Shown: piece by piece, positions 25,830 to 37,644 of the stretch
Layout: every line of letters starts with the position of its first letter
Numbering within the stretch: the first letter of the stretch is position 1
Source: Isoetes taiwanensis
Lineage: Eukaryota; Streptophyta; Lycopodiopsida; Isoetales; Isoetaceae
Length of the DNA: 64,000 bases
Assembly (NCBI GenBank): GCA_021234155.1
Contig: JAJEKV010000090.1
Coordinates: forward strand, 3,523,631 to 3,587,630
Direction of reading: 5' to 3'
Made by a program: the position numbers and the translations under genes
The notes under the pieces: model-generated
Told to the model about the DNA's origin: nothing
Seen by the model: only the letters and a program-made list of their open reading frames with translations
Database searches by the model: none

Positions 25830-26300
25830 TTCAAAAAAGAATGAAGAATAGAATGTCGGTGACCGGACGATTTGCACCGCGGAGTCGTGACCAGAAGCCG
25901 CCCTCCTCACGGGACCAAGGCGCAGGTTTCCTCGAAAACGACTACAGGTAAGAGCCCGCCAGCCCGGACCTCGCTGCTCCACAAGGCGCCCCACGAAGCC
26001 TGCGTTTGAAAACCCCAACTCTTTAAAATGGATGTACCCCATCCAGTGGCTAAATATTACCAAGAGATCGAGAACCAAATCCACGGCGGCGGAAAGATGA
26101 AAAGGAATTCTGAAAAGATAGCTAAAAAGTGCTTAAAATTCGTCGGGAGGAAGCCACCGGAGGCTGCTAGCGCGCTTGGGTGTGGAATGACCTAGATTGG
26201 TTTCCGGAAGTCAACTCGAAAGCAACCAAAGTTGGCTCCATTTGCGAAGTTGTTATGCCAACCCACCGTAGGGCTGGCTTGGGCTTGTAAGACGCTACAT
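25830..26300. other. GC-rich island, unassigned
   Basis: Locally GC-rich sequence with a 96-codon - strand open frame (25794-26084) starting MDLVLDLLVIF. It is not recognised. It may be a piece of a former 5' exon or CpG-rich promoter; no continuing exons could be linked to it. Confidence 0.25.
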
Positions 26301-27180
26301 CAAGGGTTACCATGCACCTCAGACGCCTCGAAAGCACGCATGTTCTTTAACATTTAAGGGCAACATGGACCTATAAGCAGCGTATCGAGGTCTCGCAGTT
26401 TATGAAATTAACCAAACAAATTACTCCATTAAGAATGGCCATGGACCACCATCCATAGAATAGAATCAAGAAAGAGCTCGCCATGGACCACCATCCATAG
26501 AATAGAATCAAGAAAGAGTTCTAACTGGCCAATCCTTACTTATCCTGACCTACAGTTTCCTTACCGTGAGCATCTAGACCTGGGTGAGTTTCCTCAGATA
26601 ATTTTGTAAATTTAGTGTTTCCCTGTTGACTCAAATTTATCAAATTGTGTAAACCCAAATGCTGACAAAACAACAAAATGTTGATTAAAAGGCAATTCAC
26701 GAAAGAAATTTATTACGTGCAGAACCTGATTCGAAGGTTACATCTAGAATTGCAGGCCTTAACAGTCGACCTGGGCTTTATAGTTCGTTCCATGTTCTTT
26801 CAATCGTGGGCAAATTGAACTTTGTATTTATAGTTACTGTTTTTAGGTCAACTAAATACACTCTAGTTTTACCCCTTGTTTTTAAGCATCACCTGCTTTC
26901 TTATTTACTTGGAGATCGTTGCTTTTCTCGGGCTTTATTATCTCGTAGTTTTCCAGTATTCTTCCTGCTTATGTTTGTTCCTGATTGTATTTGACCAAGT
27001 CTTCAGCTTTCGATGACTGTGATTTATTTTCACTCTGTTAAATGCATCATCTTGAAAGCAATCGCCCCTTTAACTGCAGAGTTGCAACATCCATGTTCCA
27101 GTGGTCACCTGTTCCATTGTTCTATAGGATTGTTAATACATGTGCCCAGTTGTGTACAACGCAACCAATATCAAGGATAC
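26301..27180. other. No recognisable gene
   Basis: Spacer downstream of the SEX4 locus (which reads leftwards). Apart from the 42-bp duplication at 26438-26521 I see nothing supported. Confidence 0.45.
26438..26521. repeat. 42-bp tandem duplication
   Basis: Two abutting copies beginning GCCATGGACCACCATCCATA, at 26438-26479 and 26480-26521. They differ only near the end (GAGCTC versus GAGTTC), so the event is recent. Confidence 0.95.
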
Positions 27181-27182
27181 CT

Positions 27183-29134
27183 GATATAATTATTGATTTG
27201 ACCTCGCGGTTTGATTCAGTTAATGGAGCATCTGTTGTATGTCCATTTGCTATCTATAATATATCGGTATTCATATTTTTACCACCTATGTAAATGCGGT
27301 GCAGTAATCAATTATATATACGGGCCTTTAGTGTACAGTGTGACTATATTTCATCAAAGTGCAGAGAAATACTGGAAGTTCATGGTATATGTGACCAAAA
27401 TCCATAAGCTTATCCTGCAAACTTAAGAGTCTCGCAGTTGTCACAGAAACTTAATAATAGTAATACTCTAAAAGCAATGAAAATACAGAGCTGTCCGCCT
27501 CCTGTACCTGATACCAGCCTACATCAAGACCAGCCATTTCAACATTCTCAGCATCCTTTTTCCATTGCAGCTCTAATAGGTTTTGAGAAGCCTGTCAGCT
27601 GCAATCACAGTTAGAATGTGATCACACAATCAATATAATCTCCTACATTTTTTGCACGTTGTCCAAAGCTATTATACATCTTAGGTGACTCCAGTCACTC
27701 AGCTGAATTGTATTGCTTGATACATATATCTCCTCGACAATTAAGTTTTCCTTCAGAATTTCAGTTTGTTACAACCTGACTTTTACACTAATGCTGCTGG
27801 CAAATGAGAGGGGATTGCAACAGAGGACCAAGTCCTCTTTTAACTTTTTCTTAGGGGCCATTCGGGAGACAATTCATCCCAATTTTTGTGCTGTCCCCAC
27901 CCCAAATTTCTCGAAAGTGTGTAAATAATCCCAGCCTAGGATCTTATAATTGTCGGATTCTCACTTCACTATTTTCTTCCTGCTTCCTCTAATTATTGTA
28001 GGGATTAATAAACCAACATCTTTACTTCAGAATGAATTAACCTAGACATCATAACAGAAACTTTACACAAGGATCTTACTATACCGTTGCTGCTCTAATC
28101 CTCATGTCAATCTTTGAGATGACTTCCTCGATCAAGCCTACAGAGACAAATTGTGATTAGCCATGAAATATTTATGTTTTAATGACACTACATATCAATG
28201 GCATAAATTTGATGGAAAATTATCCAAAAACTCTTTTCAATTAAAAGAGAATAACGCATAATGTTTTTTATTGAATGATCAAAGACACTCTTTGGGCTGA
28301 GAACATCCTAAAAAATGCTTGTGACAAGTGTGCAGTGGAAAAGCTTTGATCAGCGACAAAGACATCCAGGCAGACCCACATAGTAATCCACATCTCATGC
28401 AGTTTTAAGATCATATTATTTTGAATCATTGTCTCCATACAAAACAGCTAATTCTTCCTTTAAGAATAAACATAAATGGCCTTCTATCTTTCAATTTAGA
28501 AACAGGAGGAAGATTATAGCAAAGACATTTATCAAGGGAGTAGGTAATAATAAGATTTCCAAAGAGGTGAAACAAGATGCATGAATCCAGCCAGAGAGAA
28601 AGAAAGAGAAAAGCATGTACAAATAAGATAACAAAGCCTATTCTGGATGAAACACAACGATGGCCAGCACATTGGGTGTGCCCCTTATTTTCTTAAATAT
28701 CTCTCATTTAAGTAGGATCCACTGGCAGCTAAGAGGCCACTTAGAAAACTCTGTATCCTTGAGTTGATATGAGCAGTAGGTCTTCCATAGATATTCAAAA
28801 AACTCTGCCTTTTTTCTTTTCTTTTGCTCTTCTTCTATTATTTCTCAACCATAATAACAAAAATCAAGGGAAGTGATCACATTTTTGTTTCCCCATAACT
28901 TGAAATTCGTTAATGATGTTAATTCATTTTTCTTTTACTTCATACAATTCCATTCGAAGCAGTAAAAATTTTAATTGGTCATTTATTACTGTAGTATGAC
29001 ACAATACAGAAGTTATAATATATATATAAATCTGCTATAGAAAAACAAGTTGAGCTTATTGTAAACCTTGCAGCATGGCATTTGCTTCCTCAGATCATCA
29101 TATATATCCACGTATCCAATGGCTGCACGCTAAG
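27183..29134 (-). pseudogene. SEX4: Decayed 3' exons of SEX4 (end of phosphatase domain and starch-binding module)
   Basis: Continuing leftwards from the intact exons, fragments match the order of SEX4. Exon 29067-29134 reads HWIRGYI, two adjacent stops, then EEANAMLQ, where the family has a FWVxGY...EA..LL helix. Exon 28085-28137 reads SKIDMRIRAAT (family PKLDAIRNAT). Exon 27508-27591 is open and ends VEMAGLDVGWYQ just before a GT donor, matching the VEISGLDIGWGQ of the CBM48-type module. Traces of the next exon lie near 27350-27405. The last, at 27234-27272, reads EYRYIIDSKWTYN (family EYKYIIDGEWTHN), preceded by an in-frame TAA and followed by frameshifts before NNYI. The C-terminal tail is missing. 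Either the locus is a pseudogene or this part carries sequence errors. Confidence 0.62.
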
Positions 29135-29559
29135 CTACATATGAATAAAAAGCTCAACTTTAGGGTTTGAATAACAATGAAACATAGCCATTATATATAG
29201 TAGGTGACTCCTAAAACATCATTGAACTTCATAAACTTCTTTCCCCACAAATGTTACAACTTTAGTTTCCCGCCACTTTGTTAGACTTAATTCCTTCCAC
29301 TTTTGCTCTCACAAGAAGTGTGTTTGAGAATAACTCCTCACCATCGCTTCATAGCTAAATCGCATAAACACACGATAACTGTGATGACAATCTTTAAATA
29401 TGTTAAATTCTTCATGAACCAGATTAGCTACTACAAAATGAAAAATACAAATTTAAACTAGCTTTCTTGGTTATTAATCCTAGTTGTTCCAAATGCACTA
29501 CAGACCTCTCTTTTTATGATAAATAATTCTGCACAGTTGAAAACAAGAAATAAACAATC

Positions 29560-29770
29560 AATCCACAAAGATCTTCTATACATGACCGAAGAATATCATG
29601 GCATTTGACACAATCTTATGCCCACTCTCAGAATGGCGTTGCTAAAAGAAAGAACACGACCCTCTAAGAGCTGGGCCATGCTTGCCCATAAACATTTCTA
29701 ATCAGTTTATTTAGCTGAATTGCTCTTAACACTAATATCTTCCAAACCTTTTCCCAGCCAAGTATTAAGG
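29560..29770 (+). mobile_element. Copia integrase scrap inside a SEX4 intron
   Basis: On the + strand, opposite to the host locus, the sequence reads QSYAHSQNGVAKRKNTTL around 29605-29665. This matches the P-x-x-QNGVAERKNR core near the end of copia integrase. A broken stretch like the following F...A...NIF..LP segment comes next. It has stops and is inert. It lies in the 1.96-kb intron between the last intact SEX4 exon and the decayed exon at 29067-29134. Confidence 0.55.
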
Positions 29771-31098
29771 CCAGAAAGTCTTCTAAACAAATGTATTATT
29801 CATCTTCAAGCTGATTCATTTTTTATAGATGACCAGGTTGGAGATGCATCAAAGGGACATCTTCAGGCTTTCCTTCTCTCTTATATTAAGGGTATTTCTG
29901 GTTCAAGTTCTGCTAAAACGGATAAGCAAAGTGCCACATAATTTTGTGATTAATTCCATGGCCAAAATCTTCACAGCTAGGGGTCTGCAAGAATTATCCC
30001 CTTGCTTCCAGCTCAGATAACTTGTATGGATAAAATAGTGAATGATACTTATGAACAAGACCAGAAGGACAGCATTGCATTGGTGCAATGCTATCAAAAT
30101 TGACTTGGAAAAGAGAATAAACTCAAAAAAGTAAAAGTACCATGTCATTTATAGGTGTTTAAATGGAAAAAGCAAGTAGGAAGTATCTCAGCAACCCAAC
30201 TACGCTTTGGCAACTTGCAAAAAAATCCGAGGGACATTATGGTCAATCCGCCCTGAACAGAGGATGTTGATGCCAAGGATTATCAACCCCTCTATAAGGA
30301 AGCCATACCTTTGTGGGTCCGCCAAAAGACCATTTTGATCTATGGAAAATATGTACCCTAGTATGGGGCTGATCGGGTCTCTGGAGCTCTAGAACATTTC
30401 ATACTTCAAAAATTCTTGCCCTACTACTGCTGTAGGCATGCAGGACCGCAGAGAAAACTCATTAGCCACCAAACGTAATATTATGACATGGGCTTCTTAA
30501 AATAGAGTACTGTGAGTCTTAGTACTACCAAAGCAGAACTGGAATGCAATTATGCACGAGGAGAGATCTGGTAAATACATATCTTCCAGGATCTGCATGT
30601 ATCTATCTCTTCAGCTCTGATACAATTGAATTAACCAAAAATAAGAAGTGGCAACCTGCCACTATACTCAAGATTGTGTTGTCTGAGAAAAAAAAGGAAT
30701 TCCGCCTTCAGTATAGTCCTACACTTGAGCAATCAGAGCAACTGGTTACTATTTAAATCCAAAGATATGAAGGAAGTAATGCGAATACAATCACTGAAAC
30801 TAGAGAATAGTAGGTTTATTTCATGCGGAAGTGATCTCGAATGATGAGATCTTAGGCACCTATTCATCACTCTAGCATATCCTTAGCTTTTATTAATCAT
30901 TTGCTATACCCCCTAACATCTCCATGAAATGAATGCCATTAAATTACTTAACTTCTACAAGGTTAAACTTCTACAAGGTTAAGTTAAAGATTGTATGGCT
31001 GTCTTTTAAAACGAGTGTTCACCAAGAGTTATAAATGGCATATGTTACAGGGAGTTGCAGACAGTTGCACTACTATATTAAGTCCAAAAAAAACTAAC

Positions 31099-32969
31099 AG
31101 CGACTGATGGAGCTCTGCCAATTCCAGCCGTGCAGTGAATGTAAAGTTTTCCTTTTTTTTCCTCAAATACATGATGAAGCCTGGCGATCACATGCGGAAG
31201 TCTCATTCGCAAGTCGAAGTTATCAAAATCCCTGAATATGAAGGGATTTTCAGTCTAGGAACAGCACAAATTGCCAATAAAAAAAGATCGCTATAAAGGA
31301 CATACATGGCATGGCAACATTTAATATTCAAGCAAGACAAGAATGTAATCTACATATTAAAAAAACATAATTAGAGTAGGATAACACAACCGTATGGGAA
31401 GACGAATGTGCTCAATTCCATCAACTTCAGCAGCCCGTTTTTGGATTTCTGATATATCGACTCCAAAATATCTACAACATAGTTAAAGCCCCACAAATAC
31501 ATAGCTAAAGTTAACTCTTATCCTAGATATAATAACTACGCCAAAACTATGTCCATTCTCTATCAGAAAACCCTGGTCATCCCAAAGATACTGAATCATC
31601 ATCTTTACAACAAAAAGTTCACTTATTTCAGTCGATTAAATAGCATGCAGAAACCATGCACGACCACCATACAACTAAAAATTAGGATCTTTTATGGAAC
31701 AAAGAATGAACCACTCAAGGACTTGTTCCAGAATTGATTTCATGTGTAGATTTGTAGTCATATATTATCACACTACATCCATCTCCCTCTGTTTTAACAT
31801 CATTTGGACGCAATAGGAGATGAAAAGCTGCTAAACTCTAAATTGTCTGAAAAATTTCTGTAAGAAGAATAAAAACTTCCTTCACTGATCCTCTGGTCAA
31901 CATAAAATTAAAAGATTTACAAGCCTTTTGTTGAGGATACGCTAGGTCAGGATCTTGCTGTAGGCTGCATATTATTGAGACACCTTCTTCTTTTAACTGA
32001 TCAACATCTGCAGGATTCTGAACACTGATATGAGTTTTCTAGAAGCCTCTGATCCTTGTAATTGTCAGTTTCAATTGACAAAAAAATTTCAATACCTGCA
32101 AGCATGAACCAACAATGATATCTGGTAGAACATGTGCATAATTCATCCCAAGTTCATGCCTATACGTTAAGTCTGATAACATAACCCGTTTAGAAAACTA
32201 GCAACAACTTTGCAAAAGCCAGCATGTCTAAGAATTGCACCAGTTCCAGTCTGTTCTTGCATGCTTGCAGTGTACTCATCGGTTTTAGATTCCACGTCCT
32301 TGGTGTTGGTAACCTGATTGCCAAGTACTAAGAGTTATTTAAATAAGATGTCATATGCATCTTCCAAGCAATCTGGGATTGCAATAAAAATTGACTCCTT
32401 GTCTACTAACGACACAGATCACTTCATATAATTGAACAAACGCATATAGATACAGATTACTTCATATGATTGAACAAACTCTCAATAGAAAAACGACATA
32501 GAAATGTGATTGCACAAAGTATTGATAATGTAACAATAAGATTAATGCACTTGGATAATTCAAATCTGATAATATTAACAACCTACAGATGTGATTGCAC
32601 AAGCTCTTAATAGTATAACAACACCAAAAGTCTGGAAGAATTAATTCTGGATCTTGTGAAGGTAAAATACTGGCGTGAAGGCATAAAAAAGAAACTTATA
32701 TAGGAAGAAAACTCATGCATTTTAAATTATCCTTACTTCTTCCTGTTTTGCAGCTAGAACAATAGGCATTCGTGACGTTTCCCTCTCATTTTGTTGCCAC
32801 TTGATTGAGCTCATCCCAAACCGCGAGAAATGCCTCAACTCGGGCCTTGCAAATCTGCGAAGACAATGAACATAAAATTCGCAATGCAGAATATTTGGGA
32901 ACAAGGAAAGAACCTGGAAACAGAAGAGAAACGGCCACGCAAGGCAGCTCCGCAGTGCAGAGCGTCCAT
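31099..32969 (-). CDS. SEX4: Phosphoglucan phosphatase SEX4 (DSP4), exons 1-7
   Basis: SEX4 removes phosphate from starch glucans in the chloroplast during starch breakdown. Seven exons join in frame: 32914-32969, 32737-32854, 32241-32313, 32096-32172, 31941-32017, 31391-31471 and 31099-31231, all with GT-AG introns, giving 205 codons. Residues 1-58 are Arg/Ser-rich and start [16 protein letters not shown], like a transit peptide. The family block RHELGMNY leads into IIVGSCLQ, followed by [16 protein letters not shown]. The acid loop [13 protein letters not shown] is present. The dual-specificity active site is [10 protein letters not shown], with Cys194 and Arg200 in CX5R spacing. The start codon opens the transit-like segment and no upstream in-frame extension is needed. 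Two introns are very short (59 and 68 bases), and the third exon's donor (GTGCAA) is the weakest call. Downstream exons are damaged (see 27183-29134), so a functional full-length protein is doubtful. Confidence 0.8.
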
Positions 32970-33316
32970 TCCGGCGGTGAGCGTGAAGATAGTGCCAAGT
33001 TTTGTTTCTCTTATTTGCTTGCCACGTATTTATGAAGAAAGAAATAGACTACGTTTCGCTAAGTGATTGGCTTCGTTTCTCAAATAAATAAATGGCAATA
33101 AATAAACCTTTGCTAAGATTGCGAAAATGCCCCTGGTTTAAGCGGGTATTTTGAGAGAAATGACCTTATGTGTCCTGTAGACGCATTGTAGATGAGACTG
33201 ATATCTTTGCGTTAAAGCTAAGATCTTAAACCATAGGGCTCAAAGTTTACTAGGATCTGACCATTGGCAACCATTAGATTTAGTTGGGTTTAAAACCCAT
33301 AACTCACCGCATCTTT
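32970..33316. other. Upstream region of SEX4
   Basis: AT-rich sequence upstream of the - strand start codon. It should hold the promoter and 5' leader, but I cannot point to a convincing TATA box. Confidence 0.35.
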
Positions 33317-33409
33317 AGAATATTCTGGAGATTATCACAATAATTTCTGGAATATTTCAAAGATTATAGAATATTCCAAAGATTATTATGATAATCTCCA
33401 GAATATTCT
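33317..33409. repeat. 93-bp near-perfect palindrome
   Basis: Left arm starts AGAATATTCTGGAGATTATC at 33317. The right arm ends with its reverse complement at 33409. The outer 28 bases of each arm pair with one mismatch. The inner segment (TCTGGAATATT against AGAATATTCCA) also pairs, so nearly the whole unit folds on itself. Confidence 0.93.
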
Positions 33410-35500
33410 TTTACTCCATTATTATTTGTAGGGATCTAAATTTCAAAACAATAAAATCAACTCATGCATCATACCGCACCGGCAAATAATGTAAATCTTT
33501 ATGCAAATCCAAAACATTTGCTCGCTTTTGAACATGTCCGATAAACCAAAGCCAACCGCCTCAAATAAATTCAAGAACTACAAACCGCCACAAATAAATT
33601 CAAGAAAAAATTAATGCTACTCAAATTTAAGTCCTCGACCGACATTCATTCTAAAGTAACCTTCGCTATACCGTGATCCGCCACATGAAGAAAAGACACA
33701 ATTTCTCGTGATACCACTCATGTTTGGTAAACTTAAAAATGCAAATACGTAAAATAGAGCATTTTTCTTCCATAATAATCAGAGCATCACAATGCTCATC
33801 TTCACCCATGTATTAGCCCCGATGTTTGATAAACAACACTAGTTAAAGAAAAAATATATAAAATCACTCAGCATCGTAACCGCATTGCTCTGCTAATGTC
33901 CCGCATATGTTTTATCTCTACTTTAACAATGTCCATATATGCAACTTCGGATAACAACGATGTTGATATTTTTGGCAAGAATGAAATTATATTTGCTTTT
34001 TGTAATTATTTTGTTATTGAAATTGTCTAATGATAGTATCATCATCAAATCTTTCCGAGGAATGTGTAAGCGTTAACCCACTTCTAAAGACCTAAAAATT
34101 TGAAAAGACAAATCTAAAACTTATGTTCTAATGTCATTCTTAGAAGCGAAGTTAAGACATCAACAAAAAATAGGTACGTAAATGCAAAATACAAAAAATT
34201 TGTCCCGATTCATTATCAGACTTTTTGTCTACGCATCTCCATATGCCATTACTACCAAGGGCCCATTATTGTATTTGTTTGATGTCTCTACGACATCTTC
34301 GCTTTTCAAAGATAATATTTAGCCGGTAAAGTAAAATACAATCGCTTCACGATGTCTCACTTAATCAAGCACGCGGAAGAATCCCCATCCCGGCTAAGTA
34401 GTTCGTGATAACTAATCGTGATAATCGCTTAAGGGCAAAATGATTTTTGGATCCTAAAATCTATTCCATTACATATTCCAACACATGTGAGTTCTTTTGC
34501 TACTAAAACGTCAATTCGCCAATGCACAATATCATTTCTCATCTAATAGAAAGGACAAACAATTTGAGGTTAGTCAAAGCACTACATTACCCAATAGATA
34601 GGTACATGTACTCTATTCTCCACGTAACTCTCTCAAAGCACACATGCGTAAGCAACTACCCTTGGTTAAACTTGAGAAAATAGGAAGTCATCAATTAGTT
34701 GGAAGAAGTGCTTTAGCTTGACAAACTCATCGATGCAAAATATTTCTTTGACCTTTGCAATGAGATCCTCAATTTCCATGCATGCTATCCCATGCACAAT
34801 AGCGTGGTTTTACGTTCTCCAATCATACTACGACCCAAGAGCGCATGTGGCAAAAGTAACACTGGAGACGTGATAACTCTTGTCATCTTTTAGGCATTTG
34901 GTGACATTGTGGCCAAAGATATACCAGGAGACCAAAATATGCACCATCTACATAGATGAAGAAGTAAGTAAGTAAGTAAGACAAAAAAGAAAGAAAGTAA
35001 AAAAAAATCAACGAGAACAAAAAAGAGCTTCACACTTAGAGGAGTTCGTTGTATACAATATTTGTTGTATCTCTTAATATGTCGACATCTGTGAAAGCGT
35101 CTTTGTTCCTTCGATAGATTGAGTACCTTTATGACTTGGATTCTTTGAGCTCACAATATAACACAATGAATTTTGGCCATCTAACCATCTATTCAGTTGT
35201 ACTTGGAAAAATAATTCAAAAGATGTTAACGAAGTACAGAAATAGCATGAAATTATTAAATACCTTTTTGGTTGTGTTAATTAATCATAAATGTGGATTG
35301 GCTTTACTGGCATGGTGTGTTCATCCCATGACAATTTTTGTTGTATTAACTATATATTTCAATCACTTCAAGAAAAATAGATCATTATTCTTGCTTTTTA
35401 TTCAATTTCTGGATGCCATGTGGCAATCAACGCTCTCCATTTTTGCTTCGACCTGTTGGATCCATTAAGTTTTCCCGCACGGCACCATTATTTTTCTTGA
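33410..35500. other. Intergenic, AT-rich
   Basis: No supported gene. Contains a short (AAGT)n run near 34962-34980. Confidence 0.5.
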
Positions 35501-35506
35501 CGTCGT

Positions 35507-35905
35507 GGATGAGCAAGTAGTAGATGATTCTTGGTCTGGAAGGGGAGCTGACTACCACCAGCAGCCAGTCGCGTCCACATTACAACCAGCATAAGTTAGA
35601 ATGATGCTTGGATGAGCAAGAAGTAGATGATTTTTGGTCTGGCAGGGGAGCTGGCTACCGCCAGCAACCAGTCGCATCCACATTACAACCAACATAAGTT
35701 ATAATGAGAATAATGTAGGTTTCTTTAGCACCTCCAAAATATATGCAAGAAGTTGGCGTGACTGGCTACTGACAGTAGCCAGCTCTACTATCAAGCCAAG
35801 AATCATCTCCTTCTTACTCTTCCACATTATAAAATAAACCAACATAAGTTAGAATGAGAATAGTGTATGTTTCTCTAGCACCTCCAAAATATATGCAAGA
35901 AGAAG
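35507..35905. repeat. Composite direct and inverted repeat, MITE-like
   Basis: A unit of about 103 bases (GATGAGCAAGTAGTAGATGA...) at 35507-35609 is repeated at 35610-35712. The first part of that unit recurs in inverted form at about 35756-35820 (GACTGGCTACTG...CCAAGAATCATCTCC). A second segment, ACCTCCAAAATATATGCAAG with flanks, occurs at about 35690-35755 and again at 35840-35903. The nested arrangement suggests a terminal-inverted-repeat element with local duplications. Confidence 0.78.
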
Positions 35906-36138
35906 TCTCAGCCTTGGATGAAGATATATGATGCAAAAAAAGTCTGATACATTCTATTGTCAATATTGCATTGATGGAAAAATGTGAAAGGTAAATCAAA
36001 AGGCCCTCCATGAAACCATATTTGGTGGACCGAGGAGTAGTCGAAACACTTTTTTATTCAATATCCAATTTGTTTTCTTGGGCACTTGAAAGAGGATTGT
36101 TTACAACAAAGGCTATAAAATAGGGGCCTTAATTTCCC

Positions 36139-36276
36139 TATTATAGAGTAAAATATGCAATTTCAATCTTGCATTCCTTCAGAGGCATAGATGCAAGAAA
36201 CTTACATCTATTATACAGTAACATATTCAATTTCAATTCTGCATTCCTTCAGGGGCATATATGCAAGAAACTTACA
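36139..36276. repeat. 69-bp tandem duplication
   Basis: CTATTATAGAGTAA...GCATTCCTTCAGAGGCATA...GCAAGAAACTTACA at 36139-36207 is followed directly by a diverged second copy at 36208-36276. Confidence 0.88.
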
Positions 36277-37571
36277 CTACGAATTTATAAGAAATTGAAA
36301 AATTACATTATAACCTATATCTAAAACACAACCGCAGTCATTTTATCTTATCTAAACTTTTGGCATTTGCAATTATTGGATGCCCTTTTTGACAAGTTCA
36401 TTTTCAAATATAACCCTTATCAATATAGAAACCTATGAAAAGAAAAAAGATCCTTGAAATGATAAGTTTCAAGTAAACACCAAACTTTGCATAGAAGGGC
36501 CAGACATGGTGTGAGTATTCTCATGCAACTTATTTTTCAAAAAAACATATAAAACATGGCTAAGCTCTTGAAGAAACCCTTCTGTCAATAAGCACTATAA
36601 ACATTGCTTATATAAATTGCATGTTGTATGTATGCGAAGCACGTACGTACGTACATATACTAGCCCATCAAGTGCCGAGGATCGTTACATCTTTTTGCAA
36701 GAAAACTAGGAAACTTCTTCCTACTCAACAAAAGGATTGTTGGGCCGAACGAATCCTATGAAGATGGCAGCAAACTTCCTTAATAGGACCAATTCTCATC
36801 ACTTGGATGAAGACTGTAATTGCTCCTATTCATATAGAATGGATGCTGACTCTAAGAGAGAGCTAATTTGCAAGGCAATGGACTCCTCCAATCGATACAG
36901 CTTGGTTGAGACCAAGACCTACCCTTGCCTTTACTACCTGATTGTTGCTACCAAGGGACCAAATCCATTCGAACAAATGGAGATCTAAGTCTTCTCTAAA
37001 CAATTGGAGATCTAAGTCTTTTGTGAAGATTGAGAAAGTTTTTTAACATTATGCTATTTTAAAAGTATCTCTATCTTAAAGGTGAATTGAAACTTCTTCT
37101 AGTTTTTTGAGACTTCTATATCGTTTGATAGGTTGATGTCTCAAACTTAGTTTTGACACAAACCTATCTTGAGGTCCTCATTTGCCAAATTCCATTAGAG
37201 GTGGATGCTCTTTAAGGTCTTAAGGTTCACCACTAGACAGAGTGATAAGGGGATTGGATGTAAGCGAGGTGTCTACCATAACCAAGAAGCTATCTTCGAT
37301 CTACTCAGCTTTGGTCCCCTCTTTCTTTTAGCAATCTATTGCTAGAGCCGAAAGGATAAGAAATTTCATGTCAATGATAAGACAATACTTTCTTAGGGTG
37401 TGGTCACATGAAGATGTCAACAACGACAATTCCATGTTGACATGAGTGTTTAAATTCAGATAAGGTCACATGATGATGTTAACTGCATCGGAGCTCCTGC
37501 ATTGTTCTTCTTCTCGCTAAGAACTCCGTGTTGCCAAGTGTCCTCAGATTTACCACGTGTTGAGATCCAAA

Positions 37572-37644
37572 GGGTTCATGTTGATATGAATCTGTTCAAC
37601 CGAGTAAAGAGCCGGTGGAACAGATCCACGTCAACATGAATTCC
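37572..37644. repeat. Imperfect hairpin, arms of about 30 bases
   Basis: GGGTTCATGTTGATATGAAT...GTTCAACC (37572-37601) pairs with GGTGGAACAGATCCACGTCA...GAATTCC (37614-37644), with a few mismatches and a 12-base loop. Confidence 0.75.

Noticed and set aside
30544-30756. 70-codon + strand frame in the SEX4 intron
   Set aside because: No match to a known domain and no splice partners; it is antisense to the SEX4 locus and could be transposon debris.
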